This document shows positions 36,135 through 45,774 of a stretch of DNA of 64,000 nucleotides, in pieces. The position numbers and the translations under genes are program-made. The DNA comes from Curvibacter sp. PAE-UM (lineage in GTDB: Bacteria > Pseudomonadota > Gammaproteobacteria > Burkholderiales > Burkholderiaceae_C). Below the pieces are notes generated by a model. It saw nothing but the letters and a program-made list of their open reading frames with translations. It searched no databases and was not told the DNA's origin. The stretch is taken from contig NZ_KQ483358.1 in NCBI RefSeq assembly GCF_001432305.1, positions 378,385 through 442,384 of the forward strand, given 5' to 3'. How positions within the stretch are numbered: position 1 is the first letter of the stretch; every line of letters starts with the position of its first letter.

Positions 36135-36246
36135 CTTTCCTTGCGTCTGGATTGATATGGATCAAGCCGGATTGATACCCCGGTGCCTATAACTGTTGCA
36201 CAGCCGCGCCCGATGGCAGGCGCGACACACACCAGGAGACAGGACC

Positions 36247-37521
36247 ATGGCCCATATCGTGATACTCGGCGCAGGCATCGGCGGCATGCCGATGGCGTAT
36301 GAGATGCGTGCGCTAGCGCGCGCGGAAGACAAGATCACCGTCATTTCGAACAACCCCAAGTTCCACTTCGTGCCCTCCAACCCTTGGGTGGCGGTGGACT
36401 GGCGCAAGCGCGACGATATCGAGATCGAGATTGCGCCGGTGCTGGCGAAGAAGAAGATCGACTTCATCGGCGTGGGGGCCAAGCGCCTGCACCCGGAGAA
36501 GAACCAGGTCGAGCTGGACGACGGCCGCACGGTGGACTACGACTATCTGGTGATCGCCACCGGCCCCAAGCTGGCTTTCGACGAGATCGAGGGCCTGGGC
36601 CCCAAGGGCCACACGCAGTCGATCTGCCATGTGGACCACGCGGTGGAGGCGGAAAAGGGCTGGCAGGATTTCGTGAAGAACCCGGGCCATGTGGTGGTGG
36701 GCGCGGTGCAGGGGGCATCCTGCTACGGCCCGGCCTACGAGTACGCCATGATCATGGACACCGACCTGCGCAAGCGCAAGATCCGCGACAAGGTGCCCAT
36801 GACTTTCGTGACGGCCGAGCCCTACATCGGCCACCTGGGCCTGGGCGGGGTGGGCGACTCCAAGGGCCTGCTTGAATCGGTCATGCGCGACCGCCACATC
36901 AAGTGGATCTGCAATGCCAAGACCACCAAGGTGGAAGCCGGCAAGATGTACGTGACCGAGCACAACGAGGACGGCACGCCCAAGAAGGAACATGTGCTGG
37001 ACTTCAAGTTCTCCATGATGCTGCCGGCCTTCAAGGGCATCGACGCGGTGTTCGGCATCGAGGGGTTGACCAACCCGCGCGGTTTCATCCTGATCGATCC
37101 GCAGCAGCGCAATCCCAAGTTCAAGAACATCTACGCCGTGGGCGTGTGCGTGGCCATTCCGCCGGTGGAAGCCACACCGGTGCCCACGGGTGCTCCCAAG
37201 ACGGGCTACATGATCGAGTCCATGGTGACGGCCACGGCGCACAACATCCGCGACGAGCTCGACGGCAAGCAGCCCTCCACCAAGGCCACCTGGAACGCCG
37301 TGTGCCTGGCCGACTTCGGCGACACCGGCGCCTGCTTCGTGGCGCTGCCGCAGATTCCGCCGCGCAACGTGAACTGGTTCTCGCAGGGCAAGTGGGTACA
37401 CCTGGCCAAGATCGCCTTCGAGAAATACTTCATGCGCAAGATGAAGGCCGGCACTTCGGAGCCGCTGTTCGAGAAGATGGTCATGAATGCCCTGGGCATC
37501 ATGAAGCTCAAGGACAAATAA
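36247..37521 (+). CDS. sqr: Sulfide:quinone oxidoreductase-like flavoprotein
   Basis: The 424-residue membrane-associated flavoprotein has an N-terminal FAD-binding GAGIGGMPMAYEMRAL motif, YDYLVIATGPKLAF, a mid-sequence Cys in GASCYGPAYEY, and a second Cys in YAVGVCVAIPPVE. These Cys residues match the redox-active pair expected for sulfide:quinone oxidoreductases, which oxidise sulfide and pass electrons to quinone. Start at 36247 has AGGAGACAGG upstream. A small unknown gene follows after 10 bp. It lies just downstream of the duplicated XRE 3' end. Confidence 0.88.
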   Translation: MAHIVILGAGIGGMPMAYEMRALARAEDKITVISNNPKFHFVPSNPWVAVDWRKRDDIEIEIAPVLAKKKIDFIGVGAKRLHPEKNQVELDDGRTVDYDYLVIATGPKLAFDEIEGLGPKGHTQSICHVDHAVEAEKGWQDFVKNPGHVVVGAVQGASCYGPAYEYAMIMDTDLRKRKIRDKVPMTFVTAEPYIGHLGLGGVGDSKGLLESVMRDRHIKWICNAKTTKVEAGKMYVTEHNEDGTPKKEHVLDFKFSMMLPAFKGIDAVFGIEGLTNPRGFILIDPQQRNPKFKNIYAVGVCVAIPPVEATPVPTGAPKTGYMIESMVTATAHNIRDELDGKQPSTKATWNAVCLADFGDTGACFVALPQIPPRNVNWFSQGKWVHLAKIAFEKYFMRKMKAGTSEPLFEKMVMNALGIMKLKDK

Positions 37522-37531
37522 GCCCCACACC

Positions 37532-37966
37532 ATGGCCACCGGCTATGTGTTCTTCGAGACCGATCTGCGCGATCGCTTCGTGCAGGGGCTGGTCGCGCGT
37601 GCGCTGGAGAGCAGCACACGCGAGGACGTCATGGAAGGCTGGGTGGTCGAACTGGCGGCTGAGCCGTCCGACGAGGTGATGGAGGCCATCGAGGCCGACT
37701 ACGAGGCGCTGATGCAGGAGCAGATGCAACGCGCCGAGGCGCGGCCCGACTGGGGCAGCCACCAAGTGGCCAGCCTGAACATCACGCGCGCCGATGGCAG
37801 CCCCGCCGTGGTGCGGCTGCCGCCGGCGGTGGCGCGGCCGCTGATGGAGCACTTCAGCGCCGAGGAAGCGCACGCGCTGGTGACGGCGATAGCGCACAGC
37901 CTGGAGAACCCGGTGGACGGGCCGCTGTGCCGCAAGGACCTGCTGAAGACCCGGCCACAGGGCTGA
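37532..37966 (+). CDS. Unknown protein following the SQR-like gene
   Basis: The 144-residue product is acidic and helical, with no signal peptide or membrane segment. Recognisable parts are FFETDLRDRFVQGLVARAL, WVVELAAEPSDEVMEAIEADYEALMQEQ and LMEHFSAEEAHALVTAIAHSLENPVDG. I do not recognise a family. The 10-bp gap from the SQR-like gene suggests coupled expression and a possible role with it. Confidence 0.7.
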   Translation: MATGYVFFETDLRDRFVQGLVARALESSTREDVMEGWVVELAAEPSDEVMEAIEADYEALMQEQMQRAEARPDWGSHQVASLNITRADGSPAVVRLPPAVARPLMEHFSAEEAHALVTAIAHSLENPVDGPLCRKDLLKTRPQG

Positions 37967-37977
37967 AGCGCCGGGCG

Positions 37978-39234
37978 CTACGCCGAGAGGAAGACCGTCA
38001 GCACGCCGGTGTAGCCATAGATGTGGTGGCGCGCGATCTCGCCGCCGGCGAAGAAGCCGATCAGCGGCACATCGCCCAGGGCGTGGCGCACGATCTGCAG
38101 CTCGGCGCTGGGGCCGCCGAAATGCGGGCCGCCACGGCCGGAGCAGCTGACGTAGACGGCGCCCACCATGCGCTGCGGTGTCTGCACCGGGGGCTCGGCC
38201 TCCAGGCCGCCCGCGGTGAGCGGCAGTTCCTCCGGCTCCAGTTCCTCGCGGATTTCGGCGCAGATGCGCATGAGGTCGGCGCGCGCGGCCTGCACATTGC
38301 GCTGGCAGAAGGCCAGCTGCATGCCCGTCTCCACCAGCTCGGCCAGGGCCACGCCGCCGCGCTGCGGATCGAGGCCCACGATGTGGCGCACACGCACGTC
38401 GCTGCCGAAGTTGCCGGTGCGGCTGATGGCGCGGCCGTCGGCCGCCACGTCCTGCAGATGCACCAGGCCGGCCAGCGTGGCGCGCACGGTGTTGATGGCC
38501 TGCTCGGGTTCGTCCAGCGTGACATCCAGCTCGCGCAGCAGCACCTGCAGCGCGGGTTCGCCGTCGAGCTGGTAGACCACGTTGCGCTCGGCTTCGGTGA
38601 TGGTGTGGCTGCCGGCCACCGGGCAGCAGCCCTGGGTAACGCGCGAAACCACCTGCACGCCTTCGCTGAAAGCCACGCCGCTCAGGCCGCCGTGGAAGAC
38701 GCCGGTGGAGCGGCCCTGGCCGCGGATGAAACCGTCTCCGCCCAGCGCGAACTGCACGCTCTCGCCGCGGCTGGCGGCCAGGCCGCCGAAGAGGTAGCCG
38801 CTGTCGGTGCGCGCGGCCATCTCGTCGATGAGTTCGGAGAGTTCGGGCGTGTGGCCGTCGGCATGCACCAGCGCGGTGTGCGCCTGGAAGCCCAGGCCCA
38901 GGGGCGCCACGCCGGAGAAGACACGGTACTGGTCGGCGGGCAGATCACACAACATCACAGCCAGGGCCGGCTCGTCGAAGTATTCGACATTGGTGGCCGC
39001 TATGCCCACGCCCACGGTGCCAGCCCAGTCGGTGACCTCGGGCAGCTCGGCACTCAGGTGGGCGAGGATGGCCTCGGCCTCGGCGGCGTAGTGGTCGGTG
39101 ATGTAGAGCAGGGCCAGCGTGGGGCTTTGCGCGGCACCGGGCAGGGCCAGCTGCGCGCGCAGCTGCGCCAGCACCAGCGCGGCGGCCATGCGCCATTGCG
39201 GGTGGGTGGCGTGGGCCAGGGGAAAGTTTTTCAT
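37978..39234 (-). CDS. FIST-domain sensor protein
   Basis: The 418-residue protein has a FIST N-terminal domain (about 30-220; LFGGLAASRGESVQFALGGDGFIRGQG, GVFHGGLSGVAFSEGV) and a FIST C-terminal domain (about 230-415; IGFFAGGEIARHHIYGYTGVLTVF). FIST domains are thought to bind small ligands and often occur with signalling modules; here no output domain is fused. It is followed on the other strand by nothing related, and PhaM-like and GGDEF-EAL genes lie upstream on the same strand. Confidence 0.9.
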   Translation of the reverse strand: MKNFPLAHATHPQWRMAAALVLAQLRAQLALPGAAQSPTLALLYITDHYAAEAEAILAHLSAELPEVTDWAGTVGVGIAATNVEYFDEPALAVMLCDLPADQYRVFSGVAPLGLGFQAHTALVHADGHTPELSELIDEMAARTDSGYLFGGLAASRGESVQFALGGDGFIRGQGRSTGVFHGGLSGVAFSEGVQVVSRVTQGCCPVAGSHTITEAERNVVYQLDGEPALQVLLRELDVTLDEPEQAINTVRATLAGLVHLQDVAADGRAISRTGNFGSDVRVRHIVGLDPQRGGVALAELVETGMQLAFCQRNVQAARADLMRICAEIREELEPEELPLTAGGLEAEPPVQTPQRMVGAVYVSCSGRGGPHFGGPSAELQIVRHALGDVPLIGFFAGGEIARHHIYGYTGVLTVFLSA

Positions 39235-39241
39235 CGGCGTC

Positions 39242-39802
39242 TCAAACAGGCTTGGGCTTGCGCGGGGCGGCTTTTTTCGCAGCCTTGGCGGCGGGCTTGG
39301 GTGCGGCTGCCGCAGCCGCGGCGCTGCGCTCGGCCGCGTCTTTCATGGCCTGGCCGGCGATCTGCTGGAACTGCTGCGTCAGCGCGCCCCAGTACTGCAT
39401 GGGGTCGGCCATCGGTGTGGCGCTGGCAGCGGGGCTTTCTGTCTTGGCGGCAGGCGCGGCCTTGGGCGCCTGTGCTGCAGCAGGCTGGGCCGCCGGCGCA
39501 GCGCCCGGCACGGGCCAGGCCATGCCGGCGCCGGGCATGGGCACGTTCATGCTCTTGAGCGTGGCCAGTGTCATCTTCTGCACTTCCAGGGCCTGGATGG
39601 TGGCCTTGAGCGCGGCGGCGTTCTGGTCCAGCCAGAACTGCACGGCCTTGAGTTCGGTGATGCGCTTGTCCAGCGCCTCGGCGTCCAGGGTGGGTGCCAC
39701 CCAGCTGGCCATGGACGCGTTGCCGCCCTGGGCCAGTTTCTGCAGGAAGTCGAAACCCGGCACGAATGGGCCGAAGCCGGCGGGGTCTGCCTTGTTGCTC
39801 AT
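39242..39802 (-). CDS. phaM: PhaM-like polyhydroxyalkanoate granule protein
   Basis: The 186-residue protein matches PhaM, which activates PHA synthase and tethers granules to the nucleoid. The N-terminus has LDAEALDKRITELKAVQFWLDQNAAALKATIQALEVQKMTLATLKSM, a Pro/Ala linker follows, and the C-terminus is Lys/Ala-rich (PAAKAAKKAAPRKPKP), as expected for DNA binding. It is 7 bp from the FIST gene start on the same strand. The symbol rests on pattern recognition, not a search. Confidence 0.82.
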   Translation of the reverse strand: MSNKADPAGFGPFVPGFDFLQKLAQGGNASMASWVAPTLDAEALDKRITELKAVQFWLDQNAAALKATIQALEVQKMTLATLKSMNVPMPGAGMAWPVPGAAPAAQPAAAQAPKAAPAAKTESPAASATPMADPMQYWGALTQQFQQIAGQAMKDAAERSAAAAAAAPKPAAKAAKKAAPRKPKPV

Positions 39803-39835
39803 GGTGGCACTCCTCTGATACGCGCTGTTGCCAGC

Positions 39836-42433
39836 TTACTCCATGACCGTCGACAAGGGCAGGGACTGCGCTGCGAGGCCCTCGAAGACCGCAGCCGGCA
39901 CCGGCCGGCTGAAGTAGAAGCCCTGGTAGACCGGGCAGCCTTCGTCGGCGAGGGCCTGGCGCTGGGCCTCGGTTTCCACGCCCTCGGCCACCACCTGCAG
40001 GCCCAGGCTGCGCGCCAGGGCGATGATGGTGCGCACGATGGCCGCATCGTTGGGATCTCTCAGCAGGTCGCGCACGAAGGAGGCATCGATCTTGAGCTGG
40101 TCCAGCGGCAGGCGCTTGAGGTAGCTCAGCGAGGAGTAGCCGGTGCCGAAATCGTCGAGCGAGAAGCTCACGCCGTGCGCGCGCAGAGCCTCCATCTTGA
40201 CGATCACGTCCTCCACGTCTTCCATCAGCAGGCTCTCCGTGATCTCCAGCTTGAGCCGCGCAGCCACGGCCCCGGTGCGCATCAGGGTTTCGAGCACGTG
40301 CGAGACGAAATCCGGGTGACGGAACTGCTGCACACTGACGTTGACGGCCAGGCTGAGCTTGCGCAGCGCCGGCTGGCCGGCCCAGGCCACCAGCAGTTCG
40401 CAGGCGCGCTGCAGCACCCACAGCCCCAGTTCGTGCATCATGCCGCCCTCTTCGGCCACGGGAATGAATTCGACCGGTGAGACGTACCCGCGTACCGGAT
40501 GCGCCCAGCGCAGCAGGGCCTCGGCACCCACCACACGGCCCGCCGTATCTACCTGCGGCTGGATGTGCAGCGCCAGCTGCCCCGTGTGCATGGCCTCGCG
40601 CAGGTCGCTTTGCAGCGAGGCGCGCGCCGCCACCACGGTCTGCATGCGCGGATCGAAGAAACGCAGGCTGTTGCGGCCCGCCGCCTTGGCCTGGTACATG
40701 GCCAGGTCCGCCTGCTTGAGGAGTTCGTCGCCCTGGACCTGGCCGTTCGTGAACAGGGCCACGCCGATGCTGGGGGTGCTGTGGTGCTGGCTGTTGCCCA
40801 GGCGGTAGGGCTGGCTGAGCGCGGCCATGATCTTGCGGCCCACCGCCTCGGCCTGGCCGGCGGCCACTTCGGCCACCTCGCCGAGGTCTTCGATCAGCAC
40901 GATGAACTCATCGCCGCCCAGACGCGCCACTGTGTCGCCCACCCGCACGCAGTAGCTGATGCGCGCCGCCACTTCGCGCAGCAGCTGGTCGCCGACGTCG
41001 TGGCCCAGGGTGTCGTTGATGGTCTTGAAGTGGTCGAGGTCGATGAACAGCACGGCCCCGCCGCCGCCGTGTCGCGCACTGGCGGCCAGCGCATGCTCCA
41101 GGTGGTCCATCAGCAGGCGCCGGTTGGGCAGGCCGGTGAGGACGTCGTAGAAAGCGAGCTGGTGGATCTTTTCCGCGGCCGCCTTGCGGTCGCTGATGTC
41201 GACCGCGGTGCAGGCCAGCAGCTCGGGGCGGCCCTGGGCATCACGCAGCAGCAGGCCGCTGCTGAGCATGGGCAGCTCGCGGCCATCGCCCGCCAGCTGC
41301 AGCAGCTCGTGCGGCGCGCCGTCCCCGCCTTCGCGCACGCTGCGCCAATAGGCTTCGGCCGTGTCCTGCCCCGCGGGGGCATACAGGGTGAGGTAACGCT
41401 GGCCGATCAGCTCCTGCGGCTTGCGCCCCTGCAGGGCCGCGCAGCGCGCGTTCACATAGACCAGCAGGCCGTCCAGGCCGGCAATCCAGGCGGCGAAGGT
41501 GGACTGGTCGAAGATGGCCTTGAAGCGGCTCACCTCCTCGTTGGCGGCCTGCAGGGTGCGGGTGCGGGCGACCACCTGGCCGCGCAGCAGCCACGCCAGC
41601 AGCATGGCCAGCAGCAGCAGGCCGCCGACCGCGGCCAGCCCCCACCAGAAGGCGCGCGGCACGGCGGGCTCGGCAACCTGGCCGCCCCACTGCCGGATGA
41701 TGGCGAAATACATGGAGCGTGGATCGTTCTGCCAGTCGCGCAGGTAGCGGTCGATCGTTGCCAGCAGCTCGGGGTTGCGGTCCTGCCCGGCGGCAAAAAA
41801 CAGGCGCGACGGCTGGAACACGATGGGCGTTTCGACCAGCCGGTAGCGCGGGCTGAGGCGGTTGCCGAAGAAGTGGTTGGCGATGGCCGCATCGGCCTTG
41901 CCGGCGGCCACCTGGCGGAAGGCCTCGTCCAGCGAGGGCACCGGCATGAGCACCGGCTTCACGCCGAAGCCCGTCACCAGCTCTTTGAACAGGGCGGTCT
42001 GGATGGAGCCTTCGAGCAGGGCCACCCGTTTGCCATCAAGATCCAGGATGGAGTTGATCGACACGGACGGATGCCGGTAGAGCTGCGACCAGCTGTGCAT
42101 GACCGGAACCTGGTGGAAGTCGAAGCGCTGGTCGCGCTGGGCGCTGTAGGCCACATCGGGCATCAGGTCGATGCGGTCGGCCTCCAGCGCATCCAGGCAG
42201 GCCTGCCACTCGCAGGGCACGAACTCCAGGGTCCAGCCCTCACCCTTGGCGATTTCGCCCAGCAGGTCCGCGAAGATGCCCGTGGCGCGGCCCGCCGCGC
42301 TGAAATAGATCTTGGGTTCGTTGGCATAGACGCCGACGCGCACGGTGCGCGGTTGCGCCCAGGCCGCCGCAGACTGCAGGCCCAACAGCAGGACCAGCAG
42401 CCACGCGCCCCAACGAGGATGGATATACGACAA
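39836..42433 (-). CDS. SBP-PAS-GGDEF-EAL cyclic di-GMP signalling protein
   Basis: This 865-residue membrane protein has a signal peptide (about 1-26), a periplasmic bacterial solute-binding domain (about 30-250; RVGVYANEPKIYFSAAGRATGIFADLL), a transmembrane helix (about 263-288) and a PAS domain (about 305-420). A GGDEF domain (about 435-595) has an intact RLGGDEF, and an EAL domain (about 605-850) has an intact EALLRW and DDFGTGYSSLSYLKRLPLDQLKID. Both synthesis and hydrolysis motifs look complete, so it may do either, depending on ligand. The periplasmic domain would sense a small solute. Confidence 0.93.
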   Translation of the reverse strand: MSYIHPRWGAWLLVLLLGLQSAAAWAQPRTVRVGVYANEPKIYFSAAGRATGIFADLLGEIAKGEGWTLEFVPCEWQACLDALEADRIDLMPDVAYSAQRDQRFDFHQVPVMHSWSQLYRHPSVSINSILDLDGKRVALLEGSIQTALFKELVTGFGVKPVLMPVPSLDEAFRQVAAGKADAAIANHFFGNRLSPRYRLVETPIVFQPSRLFFAAGQDRNPELLATIDRYLRDWQNDPRSMYFAIIRQWGGQVAEPAVPRAFWWGLAAVGGLLLLAMLLAWLLRGQVVARTRTLQAANEEVSRFKAIFDQSTFAAWIAGLDGLLVYVNARCAALQGRKPQELIGQRYLTLYAPAGQDTAEAYWRSVREGGDGAPHELLQLAGDGRELPMLSSGLLLRDAQGRPELLACTAVDISDRKAAAEKIHQLAFYDVLTGLPNRRLLMDHLEHALAASARHGGGGAVLFIDLDHFKTINDTLGHDVGDQLLREVAARISYCVRVGDTVARLGGDEFIVLIEDLGEVAEVAAGQAEAVGRKIMAALSQPYRLGNSQHHSTPSIGVALFTNGQVQGDELLKQADLAMYQAKAAGRNSLRFFDPRMQTVVAARASLQSDLREAMHTGQLALHIQPQVDTAGRVVGAEALLRWAHPVRGYVSPVEFIPVAEEGGMMHELGLWVLQRACELLVAWAGQPALRKLSLAVNVSVQQFRHPDFVSHVLETLMRTGAVAARLKLEITESLLMEDVEDVIVKMEALRAHGVSFSLDDFGTGYSSLSYLKRLPLDQLKIDASFVRDLLRDPNDAAIVRTIIALARSLGLQVVAEGVETEAQRQALADEGCPVYQGFYFSRPVPAAVFEGLAAQSLPLSTVME

Positions 42434-42513
42434 AACCGCCTCCCGACAGCCCCGGATTCAGGGCCCATCTTAGGCCCTTTCACCCCGGGGCCGCAGGCCC
42501 GCGGCCCGCCGCC

Positions 42514-43491
42514 TTACTCGACGCGACCGATGCGCTGCACCAGCGCTGCCATGGCCTTGGCGTCCGTCTGCACGAAACGCTCGAACTCGGGCGCGTCCTG
42601 GTACATGAAGGAGGTGCCCGCGGCCAGCAGCGACTGCTTGGCGCGCGCATCTTCGGAGGCCGCCTTGGCGGCCTGGCGCAGCCGGGTCACCACGGCCTCG
42701 GGCGTGCCTGCCGGCACGAACAGGCCGGACCACTGCGAGTAGCTGATGGGCACGCCGAGTTCCTTGAAGCTGGGCACGTCCGGCAGCGCGGCCAGTCGGC
42801 CTTCGCCCCAGTGTGCCAGCACGCGCAGCTTGCCGGCGCGCACGTGCTGCATCACGCTGGACGGGCCGGTGGACAGCGCGTCGATCTGGCCGGCCAGCAG
42901 GGCCAGCACGGCCGGGCCAGCGCCGGTGTAAGGCACGTGCAGCATGAAGGTACCGGTGGCGACCTTGAGCTGCTCCATGGGCACGTGCATGGTGCCGTAG
43001 TTGCCCGAAGAGCCGAAGGTGACCTGGCCGGGTCTGGCCTTCACATGGGCGATGAAGTCCTTGTAGGTCTTCCAGGGGCTGTCGGCACGCACCACCAGGG
43101 CGGTGGGGTCGGCGGTGAAACGCGCCACGGGCTTGAGCTGGTCCAGCGTGAACATGGGGTTGCGCTTGAGCACCTTGTCGGCTTCGGGCAGCACGACGAC
43201 GGACGAGAGCGACATGAGCACGCTGTAGCCGTCGGCACGCGACTTGGCCACTTGCGCCATGCCGATGCCGCCACCGGCGCCGCCCTTGTTCTCGACGATC
43301 ATGGTCTGGCCCAGCGCGCGGCCCATGGCCTCGGCCACGGGGCGGCCCACGGTGTCGGCCACGCCGCCCGGCGGGAAGGGCACGAGCATGGTGACGGGCT
43401 TGCTGGGGTAGGCGTCCTGCGCGAAGGCGGGCAGGCCGGCAGTGGCCAGCGCGGCTGCGCCCAGTTGCAGGAATTCACGGCGTTGGGTCAT
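42514..43491 (-). CDS. Bug/TctC-family periplasmic solute-binding protein
   Basis: The 325-residue product has a twin-arginine-like signal peptide (MTQRREFLQLGAAALATAGL, ending AFAQ), then DAYPSKPVTMLVPFPPGGVADTVGRPVAEAMG and NKGGAGGGIGMAQVAKSRADGYSVL, the Bug signatures. Start at 43491 has GAGGAGACAACC upstream. It lies 46 bp downstream of an FAA-hydrolase gene on the same strand, so the two probably form an operon for uptake and breakdown of an organic acid, controlled by the divergent GntR gene. Confidence 0.92.
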   Translation of the reverse strand: MTQRREFLQLGAAALATAGLPAFAQDAYPSKPVTMLVPFPPGGVADTVGRPVAEAMGRALGQTMIVENKGGAGGGIGMAQVAKSRADGYSVLMSLSSVVVLPEADKVLKRNPMFTLDQLKPVARFTADPTALVVRADSPWKTYKDFIAHVKARPGQVTFGSSGNYGTMHVPMEQLKVATGTFMLHVPYTGAGPAVLALLAGQIDALSTGPSSVMQHVRAGKLRVLAHWGEGRLAALPDVPSFKELGVPISYSQWSGLFVPAGTPEAVVTRLRQAAKAASEDARAKQSLLAAGTSFMYQDAPEFERFVQTDAKAMAALVQRIGRVE

Positions 43492-43537
43492 GGTTGTCTC
43501 CTCGTTGTGGAACGAAAGTCTCGGTCGGAACCTGGGT

Positions 43538-44419
43538 TCAGATTTCCTGGACAGGATTATTGAGCTCACCCAGGCCGCTGATGGCCACGCGCACCACGTC
43601 GCCGTGCTTGAGGAACTTCGGGGGGGTGAAACCGATGCCCACACCCACCGAGGTGCCGGTGAGGATGATGTCGCCGGGCAGCAGGGTCATGGCCGCGCTC
43701 ATCTGCTCGATCAGGGTGGGCACGTCGAAGATCAGCTGCGAGATGTGGGCGTTCTGGCGCTGCTCGCCGTTGACCCAGGTCTGCATGCGCATGTCGGTGG
43801 GGGCTTCGTCGGTGCTGGTCATCCAGGGGCCGATGGGGCAGAAGCCGTCGAGCGATTTGCCCAGGAACCACTGCGCGTGGTTCTTCTGCAGGTCACGCGC
43901 GGTCACGTCGTTGGTGGCCACAAAACCCCAGACCTGTTTCATGGCGTCGGCCTTGCTGACGTTGCGGCAGGTGGTGCCGATGACGACACCGATCTCGCCC
44001 TCGTAGTCCACCGACTGGGTGTGCTTGGGGTTGAACTGGATCGGGTCGGTGGGGCCGTTGAGCGTGAGCGTGGCCTTGGTGAAGATCTGCGGGAAGGCGG
44101 GAATGGCCGAGGCGCCGCCGGTGGTGGCGTTGAAGCCGCTCTTGTCGAACTCCATGGCGTGCTCGTGGTAGTTCTTGCCCACGGCGAAGGGGTTGCGCAG
44201 GAAGGCCGAGAGCGGCGCCATGAATTTCACCTGGGCCATGGGCACGCGCGCCGTGACGGCGGCCTGCAGCTGCGCTGCGCTCACGCCGAGCTGGATGACA
44301 TTGAGCACCGGGTTGGGATGCTGGGCCAGCGGGCCGCCGACCAGGGCGACTTGCTGTTTGGCTTCATCGACCAGGGCCAGGTGGATCTGGCCGTCTTTTT
44401 GCACACGTGCGATTTTCAT
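43538..44419 (-). CDS. Fumarylacetoacetate hydrolase family protein
   Basis: The 293-residue cytoplasmic protein has FAA-fold signatures: PFAVGKNYHEHAMEF, YEGEIGVVIGTTCRNVSKADAMKQVWGFVATNDVTARDLQ (acidic metal ligands), KSLDGFCPIGPW and LLPGDIILTGTSVGVGIGFTPPKFLKHGDVV. The substrate of this family varies (acylpyruvates, fumarylpyruvate and related compounds). Start at 44419 has AGGAG. It is divergent from a FadR-type regulator and co-oriented with a Bug protein gene. Confidence 0.93.
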   Translation of the reverse strand: MKIARVQKDGQIHLALVDEAKQQVALVGGPLAQHPNPVLNVIQLGVSAAQLQAAVTARVPMAQVKFMAPLSAFLRNPFAVGKNYHEHAMEFDKSGFNATTGGASAIPAFPQIFTKATLTLNGPTDPIQFNPKHTQSVDYEGEIGVVIGTTCRNVSKADAMKQVWGFVATNDVTARDLQKNHAQWFLGKSLDGFCPIGPWMTSTDEAPTDMRMQTWVNGEQRQNAHISQLIFDVPTLIEQMSAAMTLLPGDIILTGTSVGVGIGFTPPKFLKHGDVVRVAISGLGELNNPVQEI

Positions 44420-44439
44420 GCGAACTCCTGCAGCAAAGG

Positions 44440-44458
44440 GCAACCGGTGATTGGTTGC
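44440..44458. promoter_or_regulatory. Possible operator in the FAA/GntR divergent promoter
   Basis: GCAACC (44440-44445) and GGTTGC (44453-44458) are inverted around GGTGATT, close to the FAA gene start. Related ATTGGTT copies occur at 44460-44466 and near 44536. A FadR-type GntR regulator could bind here; this is inferred. Confidence 0.35.
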
Positions 44459-44597
44459 CATTGGTTTATCTTGGATGAAAATTATAAAGACCGGACTCCA
44501 CTCTGAGCCCAGTGGAAAACACGTAGACCGTGTTTGCATTGGTTGGATTTGGTTGTTTGCTTGCTAAGATCACGGCTTCACCGCCCGCCCCCGCACC

Positions 44598-45266
44598 ATG
44601 GACCCGTCTGCCCTGCTCCGCGAAACCCTGCTCGACAAGCTCAAATCCGGCATCTGGCGCGCCGGCCACCGCATCCCGACCGAACGCGCGCTGTGCGCCG
44701 AATACGGCCTGGGCCGCTCGGCCGTGCGGCGGGTGCTGGGGCAGCTCAAGGCGCTCGGCCTGATCACACAGACGGTGGGCAGCGGCACCTATGTGAGCGA
44801 ACGCATCGCAGCCCTGCTGCCGGCACTGGAAGCCCCGGCCGTCGCGGCCGTGAGCCCGGCCGAGCTGATGGAAGTGCGCATGGCGCTGGAGCCGGCCATC
44901 GTGGAGATGGTGATCCGCAATGCCACGCCGGCCGATTTCACACGCATGGCCCAATGCTGCGAACGCGCCGAACAGGCCCGCTCGCTGGAGGACTTCGAGC
45001 ACTGGGACGGCCTGCTGCACGAGGTGATCGCCGAGGCCGCGCACAACAGCTTCGTGGGCCAGGTCTTCAAGCTCATGAACCAGGCCCGCATGCAGGGCGA
45101 GTGGGGCATGCTCAAGCGCAAGAGCGTCACGCCGGAGCGGCGCGCGGCCTACCAGCAGGAACACCGCCAGCTGGTCGCCGCGCTGCGCGAGCGCGACCTG
45201 GAGCGCGCGCTGGAGTGCACGCGCGGCCACCTGCAGCACGTGCAGCGCAACCTGCTGGGCCGCTAA
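44598..45266 (+). CDS. GntR-family (FadR-type) transcriptional regulator
   Basis: The 222-residue protein has an N-terminal winged-helix domain (about 10-75): LRETLLDKLKSGIWRAGHRIPTERALCAEYGLGRSAVRRVLGQLKALGLITQTVGSGTYV. An all-helical FCD ligand-binding domain (about 90-215) follows, with Arg/Asp/His residues that can bind metal plus a carboxylate. It is divergent from the FAA-hydrolase/Bug operon and is the most likely local repressor. Confidence 0.92.
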   Translation: MDPSALLRETLLDKLKSGIWRAGHRIPTERALCAEYGLGRSAVRRVLGQLKALGLITQTVGSGTYVSERIAALLPALEAPAVAAVSPAELMEVRMALEPAIVEMVIRNATPADFTRMAQCCERAEQARSLEDFEHWDGLLHEVIAEAAHNSFVGQVFKLMNQARMQGEWGMLKRKSVTPERRAAYQQEHRQLVAALRERDLERALECTRGHLQHVQRNLLGR

Positions 45267-45269
45267 ACC

Positions 45270-45725
45270 TCAGTGCTTCGCGGGCATGGCAGCACCGGGC
45301 GCCATGCTGCGCACCGGCAGCTGCACCTCGACCTTGCTCTCCACCCCCTTGGCGTCCTTGAAGAGCAGGGTCAGGAGAATGGTGCTGTCCTTCTTCAGCG
45401 CGGTCTTGAGGTCCATCAGCATGACGTGGTAGCCGCCGGGCTTGAGCTCCACGGTCTGGCCGGCCGGCAGCTCCAGCGCGGAGACGGCGCGCATCTTCAT
45501 CACGTCGCCCTCCATCTTCATCTCATGCACCTCGGTGATGCCAGCCACCGGAGAATCCGCGCCGACCAGGCGCGTGCCCTCCTTCGCCGTGAGCTTCATG
45601 AAGGCGCCGCTGGACTTCTGGTTCGGTACGGTGCTGCGGGCCCAGGCGTCGCGCACTTCGACGTTCTGCGCGTGGGCGGCGGCGGCCATGACGAAGGCCG
45701 CGAGTGTGATGATGATGCGTTTCAT
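45270..45725 (-). CDS. PCuAC-type periplasmic copper chaperone
   Basis: The 151-residue protein has a signal peptide (about 1-19, ending AHAQ) and a PCuAC domain. EVHEMKMEGDVMKMR and the later GGYHVMLMDL contain the Met/His copper ligands expected for HxM-type Cu(I) binding, which supplies copper for cytochrome oxidase. Start at 45725 has AGGAC upstream. Two other exported proteins on the same strand, one DUF2946-like, suggest a small metal-handling group. Confidence 0.9.
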   Translation of the reverse strand: MKRIIITLAAFVMAAAAHAQNVEVRDAWARSTVPNQKSSGAFMKLTAKEGTRLVGADSPVAGITEVHEMKMEGDVMKMRAVSALELPAGQTVELKPGGYHVMLMDLKTALKKDSTILLTLLFKDAKGVESKVEVQLPVRSMAPGAAMPAKH

Positions 45726-45774
45726 GGTGAAGTCCTGATGGTTGAAATATAGGGAGTTTGGATAGTCGCTCGGC